From Lumbricus rubellus (taxonomy: Eukaryota > Annelida > Clitellata > Crassiclitellata > Lumbricidae), in assembly GCA_945859605.1 (NCBI GenBank), contig OX243811.1:56663069-56727068 (forward strand): DNA of 64,000 nucleotides, read 5' to 3'. The translations under genes and the position numbers were made by a program. Shown one piece after another: positions 12,873 through 25,720 of the stretch (the first letter of the stretch is position 1; each line of letters starts with the position of its first letter). The notes under the pieces were generated by a model. The model searched no databases and was not told the origin of the DNA. It saw nothing but the letters and a program-made list of their open reading frames with translations.

Positions 12873-13715
12873 GAAAGAAACGTCGAGTTGAAAGGAAGCC
12901 GCCCTCCTCATCATCTCGACCAATCATCCGATTCAGATAATATGCTCAGTCAGGTCAGAAATGATGACGACGACGACGATTCAGCGATATTATTATGATT
13001 ATGTGAAAGACAGAATCTGATGATCTCTGGATTTACCGCTGATGCTTCGAGCGATCATTTCCTTAATGGATTATCACGGCACTTGCAATGGATGATCTTT
13101 CAATCGACATTAAATTAATGCAGATATTTATTGTCCACTGCACGAGATACTGCAGTAATTCAGTCTATACTGTGGCTGAGATCCATGCAACAATTGCAAC
13201 AGTGTTACACGTCGTTAAATGAAACTTACGAATGTTGATTGCGAGGTGTAGAGAAAGCAACAATGGAAAGGATCGCAAAACAGATGGTCGAAAAGATTTT
13301 CTCGACTGAACATCACTCCACGTACACTACACTACGACGATGTATTTCGAATTTTCTCGAACGTTATTCGTATTTCCTTTCTGCTTTTCTGCAAACAACT
13401 TGCATCATAAGCAACTGTGTTCGATCGCAGTTTTGATGCTGCTGGTTGTTTACGTAATTCAGCGTTTTTATAGCGCAACAACCACACTAACGTTTCATTC
13501 TCTCTCTCTAGATATATAATCCTCATATTATATAGCACATATGCGAAGACATACAATGTAAACTACACATAATGGTCGATCATTGTCTGAATTTCGCGTC
13601 AACTGACGACCACGCCAACGATTCTCACGCATGCGCCGATCCCCATCACGTGACCCAGTCTGTCAGTAGGTCTTCAGTTACTCCAGTAGCGTTTTCAACA
13701 ACGGACATCCGACGC
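12873..13715. other. Possible 5' flank of SUEL/CUB gene
   Basis: No domain or repeat recognised. It lies upstream of the candidate signal-peptide exon on the minus strand. Confidence 0.2.
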
Positions 13716-14060
13716 CACCAGACCATCCTCCTCCTCATCCTCCTCGTCCTCCTTGTCCTCCACATCCTCCTCTCATTTCTAATCCTACGTACTCCTCCTC
13801 CTCCTACTCCTCTTCCTCCTCCTCCTCCTCCTCCTCCTCCTCCTCCTCCTCCTCCTCCTGTTTGTCTATCTAATCCGTAGCATATAATATTTCTATATTT
13901 CCGATTGCTCCTCCTCTTCAAATTTCCCTACTCTTTCCAGCAGTTACTCTAGTTCCTATTTCTATTTCTTCTCCTACTTCTGCTTCTACTTCCCTTTCTC
14001 TTCCTCTTTCTGCCATTGTTGTTCTTCCTCTCTCCTCCTCCGCCTATTTCAACCAAGAAC
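13716..14060. repeat. (CTC)n and pyrimidine-rich tract
   Basis: Dense CTC triplets at 13718-13860, then degenerate CT-rich sequence. Confidence 0.85.
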
Positions 14061-14484
14061 CTATAGCTGAGATGCGAAGCATAGGAGTTGGACCGCTTTT
14101 CCTCAGCGTCCCCTTCTCACCATTCCTGACTTCTCTTCCTTCTCCGTTAATCTTCTCCGCACCCTTTCAGTTCAGCGTCACAACAATGATAAGAAGTGAG
14201 AAGCTGCGGCGGTCTTCTCAGTCGCAGCAGCTCATCTCGTGCCAATCTAATCTTCAGACTCCGCATCACCACCACCATCATCTGCCACCACCATCATCTG
14301 CATCAGCAGCAGTAGCATCATCTCCATGGCATTCAGCCGCTGCAACAATAGTGTATCTCTTTACGGACGACGACGATGGCGTTCAGTACCAGCAGCATCA
14401 GCAGCAGCATCAGCAGCATCAGGACGAAGCGATGGCTGCAGCAACAGGCAGTCAATGAAACCGACTGATGGTTGGCTCGACAAG
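14061..14484. other. Low-complexity stretch with CAT/CAG triplets
   Basis: A 128-codon plus-strand frame (14072-14458) has His, Gln and Ser runs from imperfect triplets. There is no conserved domain, and I do not call it a gene. Confidence 0.25.
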
Positions 14485-14650
14485 AGAAAGAAAGAGAGAG
14501 ATACAGAGAGAGAGAAGAGAGAGAGAGAAAGACAGACGGACGGACAGACACAGAGATAGAGACGGAGGTAGAGACAGAGAGACAGATAGATAGATAGATA
14601 CAGAGAGACAGAGATATACAGATATGCAGCGAGAGATAATAGAGGGAAAG

Positions 14651-14685
<35 letters not shown>

Positions 14686-14767
14686 TAGACAGAGTGAGAT
14701 GGAAAGAGAAAGAGAAAAAGAGACACAGAGAGACAGATAGACAGACAGACAGACAGACAGACAAAGG
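14485..14767. repeat. (GA)n/(GACA)n purine-rich tract
   Basis: About 280 bp of GAGA and GACAGACA repeats. Confidence 0.92.
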
Positions 14768-15049
14768 GACACAACAAACCCATCGTCAAGAAACGCCGCC
14801 AGAGACTCAATGACGTTTCACTTGCCATCTGCAGCAGCAACCCAGCCTCCCAGGTTCCCACAACCAACATATTAATCTGAGGAACCTTTACAATGCTATA
14901 ATAATTATACGCACGCCTTTTACAGACTCAGACGCTCGCGCGGACTCTGTCTGCACAGATGTATTATAGGCATACATAGACTAAGTTTAATGTACATGTA
15001 GTTTCAGAAGCGCAATATAAATTTCCGAATGAATGAATACAATAATACA

Positions 15050-15310
15050 TACATGCATGATGTGTGCATGAGTGACTGAGAATGTGTATGTGCATGTGGG
15101 TATAAACTTATTGTTGTGTGTATGCAGTATACTATGCACACGCGATTGTAACTTGTGAGCGCTTGTGCATGTTTGCGCGTGTGAGAGTGTGTTGGTGTGT
15201 ATGAGCTCGAGTGTGCGTGCTCGCGTGCGTGCGTGGGCGTGTGTGTGTGCGTGTGTGTGTGTGTTCGTATGTATGTTTGTGTATGTGTGCGTCTGTGTGT
15301 GAGTTGAATG
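15050..15310. repeat. (TG)n-rich tract
   Basis: Imperfect GT dinucleotide repeat. Confidence 0.85.
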
Positions 15311-15539
15311 TGTTGTTGTTCTCGTGATAGGCTACGTTGCAAATTGTGAGCGTTGCTATAGTATATACTATATAGGCTTAGGTGTCGTCGTCTTTGAACT
15401 CTGCAAATGCTGCAGCGTGTGCTCGTGTAATGAGAAGATATCGCGAGTGCAACTATTTCAGTGCGACATTTATGAAGGCTCAGGTCAGAAGCTGCACTCT
15501 ATCAACATGAGCCATATGTATCTATAGGTCCACTTACCT

Positions 15540-15611
15540 GTAAATGCGATGCAAATCTCTGAAATATCTCCATGCCACGTAAATATCACGTCTGCATGCG
15601 TGGGAGACTAC
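15540..15611 (-). CDS. Weak candidate minus-strand exon
   Basis: A short open stretch is bounded by ATTGTAG upstream and TTTACAG|gtaagtgg downstream on the minus strand. The peptide (ADVIFTWHGDISEI) is not recognised. Only the good donor supports it. Confidence 0.15.
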
Positions 15612-15839
15612 AATGACCTATATTATAGCCTATAGCAATAATAGCATCGACGTTATAATAATAATTATAGAATGAGTCGAAAAATAATGTCATGGAATTA
15701 TAGGTTCAACGATATATAACCGAATTGCAATAAAGTCTTTATAAGTCTAGACGAGGTCACTTTTAGTGATTATGATGTCTGGACTTTGTCAATCATCTGC
15801 TTACAAAGCAATATTCGAAATTACAGACATGGTCGGGAG

Positions 15840-15920
15840 AGCTTCTGAGTAGTAACCTTGAAGTGGCCCTACATAGGTCGCATTAGTGAATGAATGAATG
15901 AATGAATGAATGAATGAATC
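15840..15920 (+). mobile_element. LINE 3' terminus with (GAAT)n tail
   Basis: The GCTTCTGAGTAG...CTTGAAGTGGCCCTA segment resembles the LINE 3' UTR seen elsewhere here and runs into eight GAAT units (15889-15920). Confidence 0.4.
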
Positions 15921-16335
15921 TTTAAGCTACAGTGTGAATTGAAGGCAAAAGGAATTTCTTACCCCTACTTATTGGTTCAGTCCATCCACCCATTTGGGTG
16001 CATTTATCCCCAAAAATTTTTCCTGCATGTGTCCACCAGTCATTCCCCTCCACGCTATAACTGCATCCATCCATCCAACCACAGTAGTAACCCTGCTCTT
16101 TTATGTACTCCATCAATCTTCTCCTCTCTGCATCAGTCAACCAGTCGTCCTAATCTTCTCTCTGTCCTCCTCCTCTCTCAATTATCTCATCAGCCCCCCA
16201 ACCGTATTCCGCCATATTTCCCGCCCTCAACCGTTACCGCCAATGCCGCCATTCCTAATGGTTAAAGTGACCCGGATGATGATAGCCGGGCAATTGGAAG
16301 CGCTGATTGGCATCGAGATGAGGAGCCACCACCAC
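15921..16335. other. Unannotated stretch
   Basis: CT- and CCAT-rich; open frames but no recognised domain. Confidence 0.25.
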
Positions 16336-16455
16336 GAAGCACATGCAGACACCACCACCATCACCACCACCCTCACCACCACCATCATCACCACCACCAC
16401 CATCACCACCACCACCACCACCATAACCACCACCACCACCACTACCACCATGGCC
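16336..16455. repeat. (CAC)n array
   Basis: About 120 bp of CAC/CAT triplets. Confidence 0.9.
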
Positions 16456-16599
16456 GACTCCACCTCGTTAAAGAAGCGCCTGCACTCTATCTATAGACGA
16501 ATGCGCATACTCGGGTACATGTACATGTATATTGTATAATAAGTGCGTGTGAACGCATAGCGGATCTTTAACGGGACGGAGGTGCATGCATTCATTCAT

Positions 16600-17000
16600 C
16601 GTCCTACTAATTGATCGATGGATGCGATCGCAGTCGTCGTCCGTCGTCGTCGTCGGTCGACCGATGGACCTTCGACCGATGCAGCAGTCGCAGTCGCCGT
16701 CGGCCGATGGCATTTGACCGTCGCCAGCCTTGCTCTACGCCACCGGCTCTTCAGCAACCGACCGAACGACTGACCGACCGACCGACTGACTGACCGACTG
16801 ACCGCACGATCGACCGGTAGCGATTCTAAATCTCGGGGAGCGGGAGAAACAAAGACGGAGGAGCGACGGTCCTGACGAAACGACCCTCGAGGGAAGAGAC
16901 CGACCGACCGTCGCTGCATGCGGCAGAGGAAGAGATCGAAGGCCCTCTGGCTGACAGTGCGCCTTCGTCCCCCTCCCTCTGGCTGCTAGAAACGCCCAAG
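16600..17000. other. CpG-rich segment with CCGA repeats
   Basis: Dense CGTCGT and CGACCGAC motifs, unlike the AT-rich surroundings. Could be a promoter or UTR, or a degenerate tetranucleotide repeat. Confidence 0.4.
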
Positions 17001-17029
17001 GCATGCGCAGTTAAGATGAAGAAGTGGTG

Positions 17030-17320
17030 CGATTGTTGAAGACGAGGAAGAGGAAGGAGGAAGAGAGGGAGGGAGGGAGGGAGGGAGAGTGGAGGAGTGG
17101 GCGGATGCAGAACAGAGAGACGAAGAAGGAAAAGATGGGAAGAAGAAGAAAGGGGAGAAAAAGAAGAGAAGAGATTGAAAGAGAAAAAATAACTGAGAAA
17201 AAATAACTGTGTTGTATATCCTACAAAAATGGATACCGAATAATAATAATATGACAAGGAGCAGAATGGATAAATGAAATAGGAAGAAGAAGAAAACAAG
17301 AAAGCGTAAAAGAAGACAGA
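17030..17320. repeat. Purine-rich (GGGA/GAAGA) tract
   Basis: Simple-sequence A/G DNA. Confidence 0.75.
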
Positions 17321-17890
17321 GGACATAACATGGCACATCGCAGTACAACATTCTCATAATCACGCAACATGACCATATAGATTCGAGGATTGCAATCTGA
17401 GTCATAACTAATAGGTTTGTAGGCTATAATAATCAACTCGAACTGCAAAGCAAAAAAGCCCATCCGTCCTATAGCTTCTTTTTGAAGCTGCGGGTAAAGC
17501 ATAAGTTTTTTAAACCTGATAAGCAGCTTTGAGTGCATGTAGCCATGCACCTTTTACTCTCGCATGCTTTCGGCTTTCAACCATGACTCACGTGAAGTTC
17601 ATTAGCAAAACCTATTATCTAGAAGATGCATAATCTGCGCGCAGGTTTCTCCGAATGCATTCGTCAAAATTAATGGTGACTCGTATGGCTAAATAACATG
17701 GAGAGAATTTTTAAAGTGCAGTACATGCAATGTTAAAATGAAATGAAAACAAAGGAAGACTAGACTGCAGAATAGACAACAGAAAAATGAAGACTTGGTC
17801 TAACGTTGAGAGGACTTGACAGATGACTGAAGACAATGGGGAGGAGAGCATCTATTTGATACATCGTCGGTAAATGGCTTGCTTCATGAA
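17321..17890. other. Unannotated stretch
   Basis: Nothing recognised. Confidence 0.25.
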
Positions 17891-17894
17891 CTGA

Positions 17895-18190
<296 letters not shown>

Positions 18191-18529
18191 AAATACGTTC
18201 AACGACCTCGTTTAAGAACTCTAAAAGATTTGTCAAAGTTAGGCCTACAGCTTCTTGTAAATCCATGTTTATTGCCCTTGGCATCAACAATTCAACACAC
18301 TCATTCAAATATAGTTCTATAGTTCGCTTCTACTTCTCTTTTAGACATTGGCACATTGGTTACCTGAACTTGGTGTGTGGATAAACTGATGATCTCTCAT
18401 GTCTAATGACATTTGCCATAATTTCTGCTAAAACAGAGAGTGCTTCTGAGTAGATTTTTCTACTGAAATGGAGCTAAGTTAATATTTGATTACATTTACA
18501 TTTACACGAATAATTAAAGAAAGAGAATA

Positions 18530-18790
18530 TAGAGGAGGAGATGGAGATGGAAGAGGGAAAGGAATTGGATGACGAGTGAATAATAGTAGTAGACTATGTG
18601 GTTAAGAATGATAGAGAGGAAGAGGAGGACAAGGAGAAGGAGAAGAGGAAGAGAAGGAGGAGGAGAGAAGGAGGAGGAGGAGGAGGGGAGAAGGACGAGG
18701 AGGACGAGGACGAGGAGGTGGAGGAGGAGGGGTACGTGGACGAGGAAAAGGAGGAGGAGAAGGAGGAGGAGATGGAAGAGGTGGTAGTTG
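18530..18790. repeat. (GGA)n purine tract
   Basis: Imperfect GAG/GGA repeats for about 260 bp. Confidence 0.85.
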
Positions 18791-19064
18791 ATGTGTGGCA
18801 GAAATAATACAAAAAGAAAATAGGACTAATATCATGATACAAGACTAGGCGCCTGGATAAGGACACTTAGAGGGCAGAACTCAGAACCAAAGAGACCAGA
18901 AATGTTTACGCGGCGGGATATATAGAAGGACGAGTATGGTTGGGAGAGACTATAAATCCTCATTCTATGGACTTTCGGTGCGGATATACATGTATAATGC
19001 ACCATGCAGCTACTAGCTAGTCAGTAGGCTATATATATGCATATATATATATTATGTATATATA

Positions 19065-20297
19065 GGGTGTCTCGATAGGTCGTGAACGATTTTGAATGCA
19101 GACAAATATATGTTACACACATTATATTGTGGAAAGTTTTATACTTGCGGATAGGTTATTCAAATGAAAATGTTAATATAAAAAAATTAGATCACTAGCT
19201 CACTTATTCAAATTTTAGCGCCAATATCCGTGACGTCATCAAATTCGTGCCAAATAAACGTAGAGTTAAGCCGCAAACAATATTGTACGACCATCATTGA
19301 CATTGTTAATCCACACATAATTAATTAATACAAATTATCATTTAGTATTTAATAATGTTTCCTTTACTCTTTATTACAGCCTCAAGTCGATTAGCCATCG
19401 AGCCAAATAGATTTTCAGAGTTGTCAGAGGTAGGCTAGGACTATCGATGTCCACGACTTACGAAGCCGACTTTTAAGATGTTCAGTGTCTGGGGTTCGGG
19501 TTCGGCATAAACAGTTGGATTAACAAAACTTCATATCATTCCAAATAAATCTTCAGTCACTTTGACTTATTACATCAATGAGATACTGGAGAAAGAGGTC
19601 AAACTCGCATTCCAACGAAGTGTAGGCTAGTCTATACGCTCAGTTAACAGTCACAAAAATGTTTCATAATAACGGCGACGGATTATTTCAACAAGACGGT
19701 GCACGTGCACACACATCAAAGGCCTCATTCGAATGGTTGACAAAAATATCAATGGATATATCTATAGCCTACATCTCACCGAGGGACTGGCCCAGTCTGG
19801 CCGCCTAATTCACCGGATTTGTCACCAATGGAAAATGTTTGGAGTGTTATGGCGGCAACTGTTTATGCAGATACCGAACCCAAAACGACCTTAAAACGTC
19901 GGCTTTGTAAGGCATGGACATCGATAGGCCTAGCCTACCTCTGACAACTGAGAAAAATCCATTTGGCTCGATGACTAATCGACTTGATGCTGTAATAAAG
20001 AGTAAAGGAAAAATTATTAAATACTAAATGATAATTTGTATTAATTAATTATGTGTGGATTAACAATGATGGTCGTAAAATATTGTTTGCGCTTAACTGG
20101 ACTTTTATTTGGCAAGAATTTGATGACGTCACGGATTTTGGCGCTAAAATTTGAATACGTGAGCTAGTGATCTAATTTTTTTATATTAACATTTTCATTT
20201 GAATAACCTATCCGCCAGTATAAAACTTTCCACATTATATTGTGCATAACATATATTTGTCTGCATTCAAAATCGTTCACGACCTATCGAGACACCC
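19065..20297 (+). mobile_element. Tc1/mariner-type fold-back element with degenerate transposase
   Basis: 1233 bp flanked by TA. Ends GGGTGTCTCGATAGGTCGTG and its inverse. The inverted repeats are unusually long, about 440-450 bp (19065-19515 against 19856-20297), because the left arm repeats the right end including the transposase C-terminus. In the plus-strand middle, fragments recall mariner transposase: KLHIIP, YYINEILEKEV, FQQDGARAHTS (second catalytic Asp), SPxLSPMENVW (third), then LKTLKRRLC-like and DAVIKSKGK. Frames are broken, so it is not autonomous. Confidence 0.82.
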
Positions 20298-20640
20298 TAT
20301 ATTATATACTACAAAGATGGAAGGAAGCAAATATACCCTGGGTACCCTGTGGACGGTGGCGGAGTAAGATGGACACCACTGAGCATTTGTTCTGTAAAAG
20401 GCGCTTCATCAGTTGACAATGAGAATGCGTTCGTAAAAAAGGAAAATGGAGGACTATTGTGACATGCTGCATGGAATAGAGGGAACCGAGGAAAATAAGC
20501 GGAACTATGATGCAGTATTAGAGTGAGCTAGTTGCAGAAGCCGGGGGGAGGAAGAGGGATGAAAAATAAGTGAAGACGAAGAGAAGGGGAAGAGAAGGGG
20601 AAGAGAAGGGGAAGAGAAGGGGAGAGGAGGAGTAGGAGGA
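20298..20640. other. Unannotated stretch right of the mariner element
   Basis: Contains four AAGAGAAGGGG units near 20580-20630; otherwise nothing recognised. Confidence 0.3.
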
Positions 20641-20702
20641 TAAGTAAGTAAGTAAGCATGTATGTACGTACGCACGTATGTATGTATGCCTATGTATGTA
20701 TG

Positions 20703-20736
<34 letters not shown>

Positions 20737-20812
20737 TGTATGTATGTATGTATGTATGTATGTATGTATGTATGTATGTATGTATGTATGTATGTATGTA
20801 TGTATGTATGTT
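20641..20812. repeat. (GTAT)n array
   Basis: About 170 bp of ATGT/GTAT tetramers. Confidence 0.97.
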
Positions 20813-21409
20813 TGCGAAGGCGCAAAATGTATACTTGTCGAAGATATCTATAGACAGATACGACTTAAGAATTATTTTGCGAATGTTTCCTGAGCTTCAG
20901 TATCATCAGGTGGTTGGTTTGTGCATTGGAAAAAGACGGCTGCTGCATAATAATAATTATAATTATCTTCTACTGATTAGTGATACAAACGTGAAAGCAA
21001 ATGAATGATTTGACGTAAGAAGCTTGCATTAGAAGCTTACAGTTGTTGCCCTTTCATAAACTGGATTTATATTGTCTGAGGATGACGATGACGTCGGTCT
21101 AATCTTGTGTAGGCCTAATCTCCACGATATATCCTTGTCTAACGTCATACGCCACCTATAGCATTATTATTGCTTCGTTATCACCTTGGCCTATGACAAG
21201 GGACAAACTACCAACTGTACTGCAGGCTCTTATCTCATAAAAAGCTTCTCGAACAGTCTTCACTCAACTCTGCAGGATATGTGCACTGCTTTGTGCAGAC
21301 AAAAATTAAGTCTTGGAAGCCCATCATTCTATATGTTTTATTTTAGGCTAGGTAGGCCTATTATAGCTTACGTATTGCATATAAATTTGTTAATTTTATT
21401 TATTATCAC

Positions 21410-21550
21410 ATTTGCCACAGCGTCCCTTCAAGCTCTCTATTCAGAAGCAATCCAGACTACAGCGCAGACACTGCAGAGGAGTTTTCGTGCCGAAAACTTT
21501 GCGAGTGAAGGACTTGCTCAAGATCCCACGCGTATCATGAGCAATTAACG
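21410..21550. repeat. Dispersed repeat fragment shared with 1.7 kb
   Basis: CCCTTCAAGCTCTCTATTCAG and GACTACAGCGCAGACACTG match 1.7 kb. GACTTGCTCAAGATC also matches the SINE near 46.5 kb. Confidence 0.4.
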
Positions 21551-21559
21551 TAGGCCCGA

Positions 21560-22869
21560 AAGCCTTAAGTCTGTTCGGTGTAAGTTGCATTAAGTTGTCG
21601 GAAATGCTTCTGCACGTTTTGTTCTTATTTTCTAATGTCTCTTAAGTCTTCAGTATGTCAGTATCCTGCGTGCATCGGGTTCCTTAATTATAACTCCTAA
21701 ACGGTGACGTAACCTATTAATTTTAATAAACGAGACTTAAACAACTAAATATATGTTAACACGCGACATTGTCCATTTCCTTAATTGCCAACTTTGGCTC
21801 TCTAATAGTTCCTCATAATCGTAGACCTATTAAATCGTAATCTGCAAACTTCTAAAGCGCTACTCAAAAGCCAAACGCGGGGCATCAGCTTATTCACGAG
21901 CGCTGCGTTTAGTTAAAAGGTCGTCCGTAAGAGTAGTCTCCTGTTGCAGTTTGTTAACGCTGTTCGCCAGCATATTTTCAGACGAGTTACCGTCAGTTTG
22001 CAGAGTGCAGACCGTCTGTGTTTTATGAGTTTTGCGAGCATTCAAATATGTCTTAACTGGTCATCTTATTTTGATGTCCAACTTCACGCGTGTTCACGAT
22101 AAAACAAAATTCGTGGCATCTCTTTATTCCACCGATTGCCAGTCCACATGAGATTCATCTTAGGCTATAATTAGGTCTAGGCCTATAATTATAGGCAGCT
22201 AATAGGCTTGCTGCATCCCTGAAGTTCGTTTAATGCACGCTAATTAAAACAAATTTCGAAGAGCCGCAGGTAATTAAGTCGGCATGAAGCCTTTGGAGAC
22301 ATGGTGGTCGGCAACGAAATCGACCAACCGCCTTGGCAGAATTATTGATGTCTTCAGTCCATTCCAATTTGGTTTATGGTCGGAGACAGGGTCACTGAAT
22401 GCAGCAGAGCCACATTAGACCATCTGTCTCGTGTGTTTGTATTTGATTCCTGCTTGAATCGCGGATCCTCTTTTAGCATAGGATTTGCTTCAAATTGGGG
22501 ATCACAGTCTTAACTGTTTATCCCTGGCCAAACGAAACATTTAAATTAGTCTTCGGTTCTCAGAGTTAGGCTATCATTATTCAACATGTCGTGTGTTTTT
22601 TGTCTCTCATGTTGTGACAAAACCCCTATAGAACTGCTCTCGGCTGACTTGCGTGTTTCGGTTGCTGCATGGTTTTAAAGTTTAGAGTTGGAAATATAGG
22701 CCTATCGCCTTGGCCTATACCTGTAGGTCTCCGTTTCAGTTTGCTTGGTCATTATAGTGTAGACTGTAGACCAAATGCTGCTATCCATGTACGCCGAAAT
22801 TTGTCATGGAGACATTGTGTCATTGAGTCACTTAGTCATTTGGTTCATCGTATCAGTTAGGGCCTATAG
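21560..22869. other. Unannotated AT-rich stretch
   Basis: No gene or TE end recognised. Confidence 0.25.
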
Positions 22870-22877
22870 CTATTGAG

Positions 22878-23115
22878 CATAGGCGTACCGGTACGGGAGA
22901 TTTCAGCAGTGGGGGGTCAAAGATTTTAAGCTACTTCTGCCCGAAAAATAAATCTCGTGGTGGGAAATACTATTTTTCCTAGACAAAAAAGTTGAAATAT
23001 GTCGTGAAAAATAAAATTTTTTTGTTTTTTCCCGGGTCTGCTTGCCCGAAAAAACAGACTTGCCCGAAATTTGGGGGCATATGCCCCCCCTTGACCTTCG
23101 CCTCGTGCGCCTATG
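22878..23115. mobile_element. hAT-type MITE (CATAGGCG end)
   Basis: 238 bp with inverted ends CATAGGCG / CGCCTATG and a perfect 8-bp duplication CTATTGAG at 22870-22877 and 23116-23123. Non-coding. Confidence 0.8.
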
Positions 23116-23123
23116 CTATTGAG

Positions 23124-23886
23124 TAATAATTTTTATTGTCATCGAGCTAGGCCTGTTGTGTCATTGAGTCATTGTGTCACCAAGTCATTATGTTCATGAC
23201 AGTCATGGCTGTAAGGGCTGTCAAACTAAAACACCCTAAGAGTGCTATTGCGGAATGACAAACTGCCGATAAAATACGTTATTTTAATGTAGGCCTATTG
23301 TTTCCTTCTCTGCGATTACGGTATTCTCTGTATATCAGTATATATACATAGGGCCTACATAGTATTACATATATAGCCTATGCTCAGATAGTAGGCCTAG
23401 GCCCATACGTATAAGTGATATATATATATATATATACATGTATATATATATATGCGGCATATGCCTATTTCTTTTCTTGAAATTGTCCACCGTACAAAAT
23501 CCAATCCTGCATGTGCGTCGATTGCTATAGTTATAGTGCATAAAAGGATAAAGTGTACGATTTCAATGGAACAATACTCATCAGCTGCCGATGGTAAGCA
23601 GACCAATAAATCTCATCACGTGTCGGCGGTTCTTTTCCTTTGTCTGTTCCGAGATATTTTGGTGTCTATTCATTTCTTTCTCAACACTAGTGCACAACTA
23701 TAACTTAGTGCACAACTATAATGAAGCAGTATACATGTATGTATACTTTATTGTCGTCACGTTGTAAATTGCCCACATGCTTAGTTAATATTGTGCCTTC
23801 TTCTGACACACGGTAATAAATAGGTCAATGTTCCTTGCTGAGTAGACTATTCCGATTCCAGCGTCTTTCTTTGTAGGTCCTAATCT
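23124..23886. other. Unannotated stretch between two transposons
   Basis: TA repeat at 23417-23455 and a duplicated GTGCACAACTATAA near 23690-23720. Confidence 0.3.
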
Positions 23887-23890
23887 CTAA

Positions 23891-24900
23891 CCCTCAGATT
23901 ACCAGAATTTTTTGATACACTGAGTACCAGTGGGGTCAAAAATGACCCCAACACAATTTTTTCAATAAATTCTTTTTTTTGCCTTTTTATTAATTGCCAA
24001 AAAACAAATAGTAGTAAAGCAATTGGAACATGTTTAGGCTGTTGAAATTAATTAAATTTTTCATAGTTATAGGTATGCTTTAGTGTTCAAAGTGTTCGAG
24101 TGTTCAATGTTTAAAACTAACATAGAAAATATCCTGTCATTGCAGCTACAGTTTGCAGTTCATGCATGTATACTGGGTATGTTCTTTGCACACATTGCAT
24201 GTACAGGCTGCACAGATTATGGCCTTTTTATCCTTTCCCCTTGGAGAAATGGAACATCGTGCACGTTTCTTCGACAGGGTTGGAGGCGACATCTTGATCA
24301 GCCGTTGTACTGCATCACCATTGCTCTTCCCTTCCGAGCTGCAGGAGAAAAACTCGTCTTCTGTGCGTTGTCTGCGCATGCCACTCCTTTCTGTTCTTTC
24401 GAATAGTGCCCAGAAGAGTCATTTGTTTCTCAGCCAGTTTTTGAGCAAGTCTGAAACTTGTGAAAAAGTTTTCTGTGGTGACATGTCGTCCAGATACAGC
24501 CATATTTCGTGTTGGATCGAGCACAACAGCTAGGGCCTCCTTGGTTCCGTTCCATTTCCTAGCCTATACTGTATATAAATTAGTATCTAATACAGATTTT
24601 CTTCGGATAATACTATAGAAAGGATTTATAAATTATAATTATGAATTATTTCAAAGAAAACCATTGAAAGTATTCAAAAAAGCTATTGGGGTCAAAAATG
24701 ACCCCACTGGTACTCAATGCTATAAAAGATTGCCAGCGCCCTCTGGTGATAAAAAAGTGAAATACTAATGGATACTTCGATAGAGACTAGGTACATCTTG
24801 AAAGTCACAAATTTAAACAAAATTTGCACGAACAGATTTTGCGCAGTGTACAGTCAAAGTTGGCTTGGGGTCATTTTTGACCCCACTGGTAGTCGCAGGG
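23891..24900 (-). mobile_element. piggyBac-like element with transposase remnants
   Basis: 1010 bp. The right flank is TTAA (24901-24904); the left flank is CTAA. Ends are CCCTCAGATTACCAG and CTGGTAGTCGCAGGG. GGGGTCAAAAATGACCCC-type palindromes sit near both ends and near 24690. The subterminal layout matches the 10.6-kb element. Confidence 0.8.
24146..24524 (-). pseudogene. piggyBac transposase remnant
   Basis: Two overlapping minus-strand frames carry piggyBac-like features. From 24524: GRHVTTENFFTSFRLAQKL and LLGTIRKNRKE, matching the segment around the third catalytic region. Then, in another frame from 24379: KDKKAIICAACTCN and CKEHTQYTCMNC, the C-terminal Cys-rich zinc-binding module. 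The frame shift and the missing N-terminal half make it non-functional. Confidence 0.75.
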
Positions 24901-25234
24901 TTAACCGGCTTCATCACGGTGTGAATTGTCTTGGCTTGGACACTTTGACAAGGTGAGAATTAAGCAGGATGATGGGGGAGCCCTATAGTCTTCCTTAATT
25001 ATGACTCCACTATTAAGTAGGCTATATAGGCGCCTACATTGCACATTCTAGGGGTAAATTTGAAGGAATTTCTCCAGCTATCAATGGAAAGGCTTCACCG
25101 TTTTTTTCTTGGCAACACAGGCAACGACCTTTCCAGTGATTGACCGAATAAACAAATATTCAACCCCGCATGGATCAAAGTCTAACCCCTTCAGTCCGTT
25201 CAGTCTTTTTCGAGTAGGGCCTACTATGTATTTC

Positions 25235-25720
25235 ATTCAATCAATCAGAATTTAAATAGTGCTCACTCAAGATACATACTCAGAGGCGCTAGCTGCCGGT
25301 CGAGAACTCAAGTTCAAGCGAAAACATCTTCAACAGAAAGTGAAATTGAAACACTTTGGGAGATGTCGCATAGCAGTGTGAGAATTGCGGGAAAATAAAT
25401 GGGGGTTGGACTATGGAATTTGGGTGTTAAAACATACTTTAACATGGCCCGGGGCTCTAAGAAAGACTAGAGGTTGAAACCCCAACCCCTCTGGCAATTA
25501 GTCAAGGGAAGCCAATTCGTGGTTGCTGGCCCTGCCACAGAGAAGGAACGGCTCTGCAGCTGCTTGTCGCAGAGCGAGTGAAAGGAACCATTAAGCCACC
25601 AGACACACCAGAGCGCACTCTGCAGCGCAGCGGCCTATACAAGTTAAAAAGTGAGGCAGATCTCATACAGATAGGAGGGTGCCTGTATGGACACACATCT
25701 TTTTGCTCTATCTCTGTCGT
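25235..25720 (-). mobile_element. Degenerate LINE 3' region
   Basis: On the minus strand there is a VPFTRSATSSCRAV-like segment near 25590-25530, reminiscent of the P.TRT...SRAF motif of LINE C-termini. It ends in 'gcgcctctgagta' and an 'agtgagcactatttaaat' terminus near 25250. Confidence 0.4.

Noticed and set aside
20505..21008. Frames of repeated Met-Tyr-Val-Cys or Tyr-Ile-His-Thr
   Set aside because: (GTAT)n microsatellite; the same artefact occurs at 57-57.3 kb and 59.9-60.1 kb.
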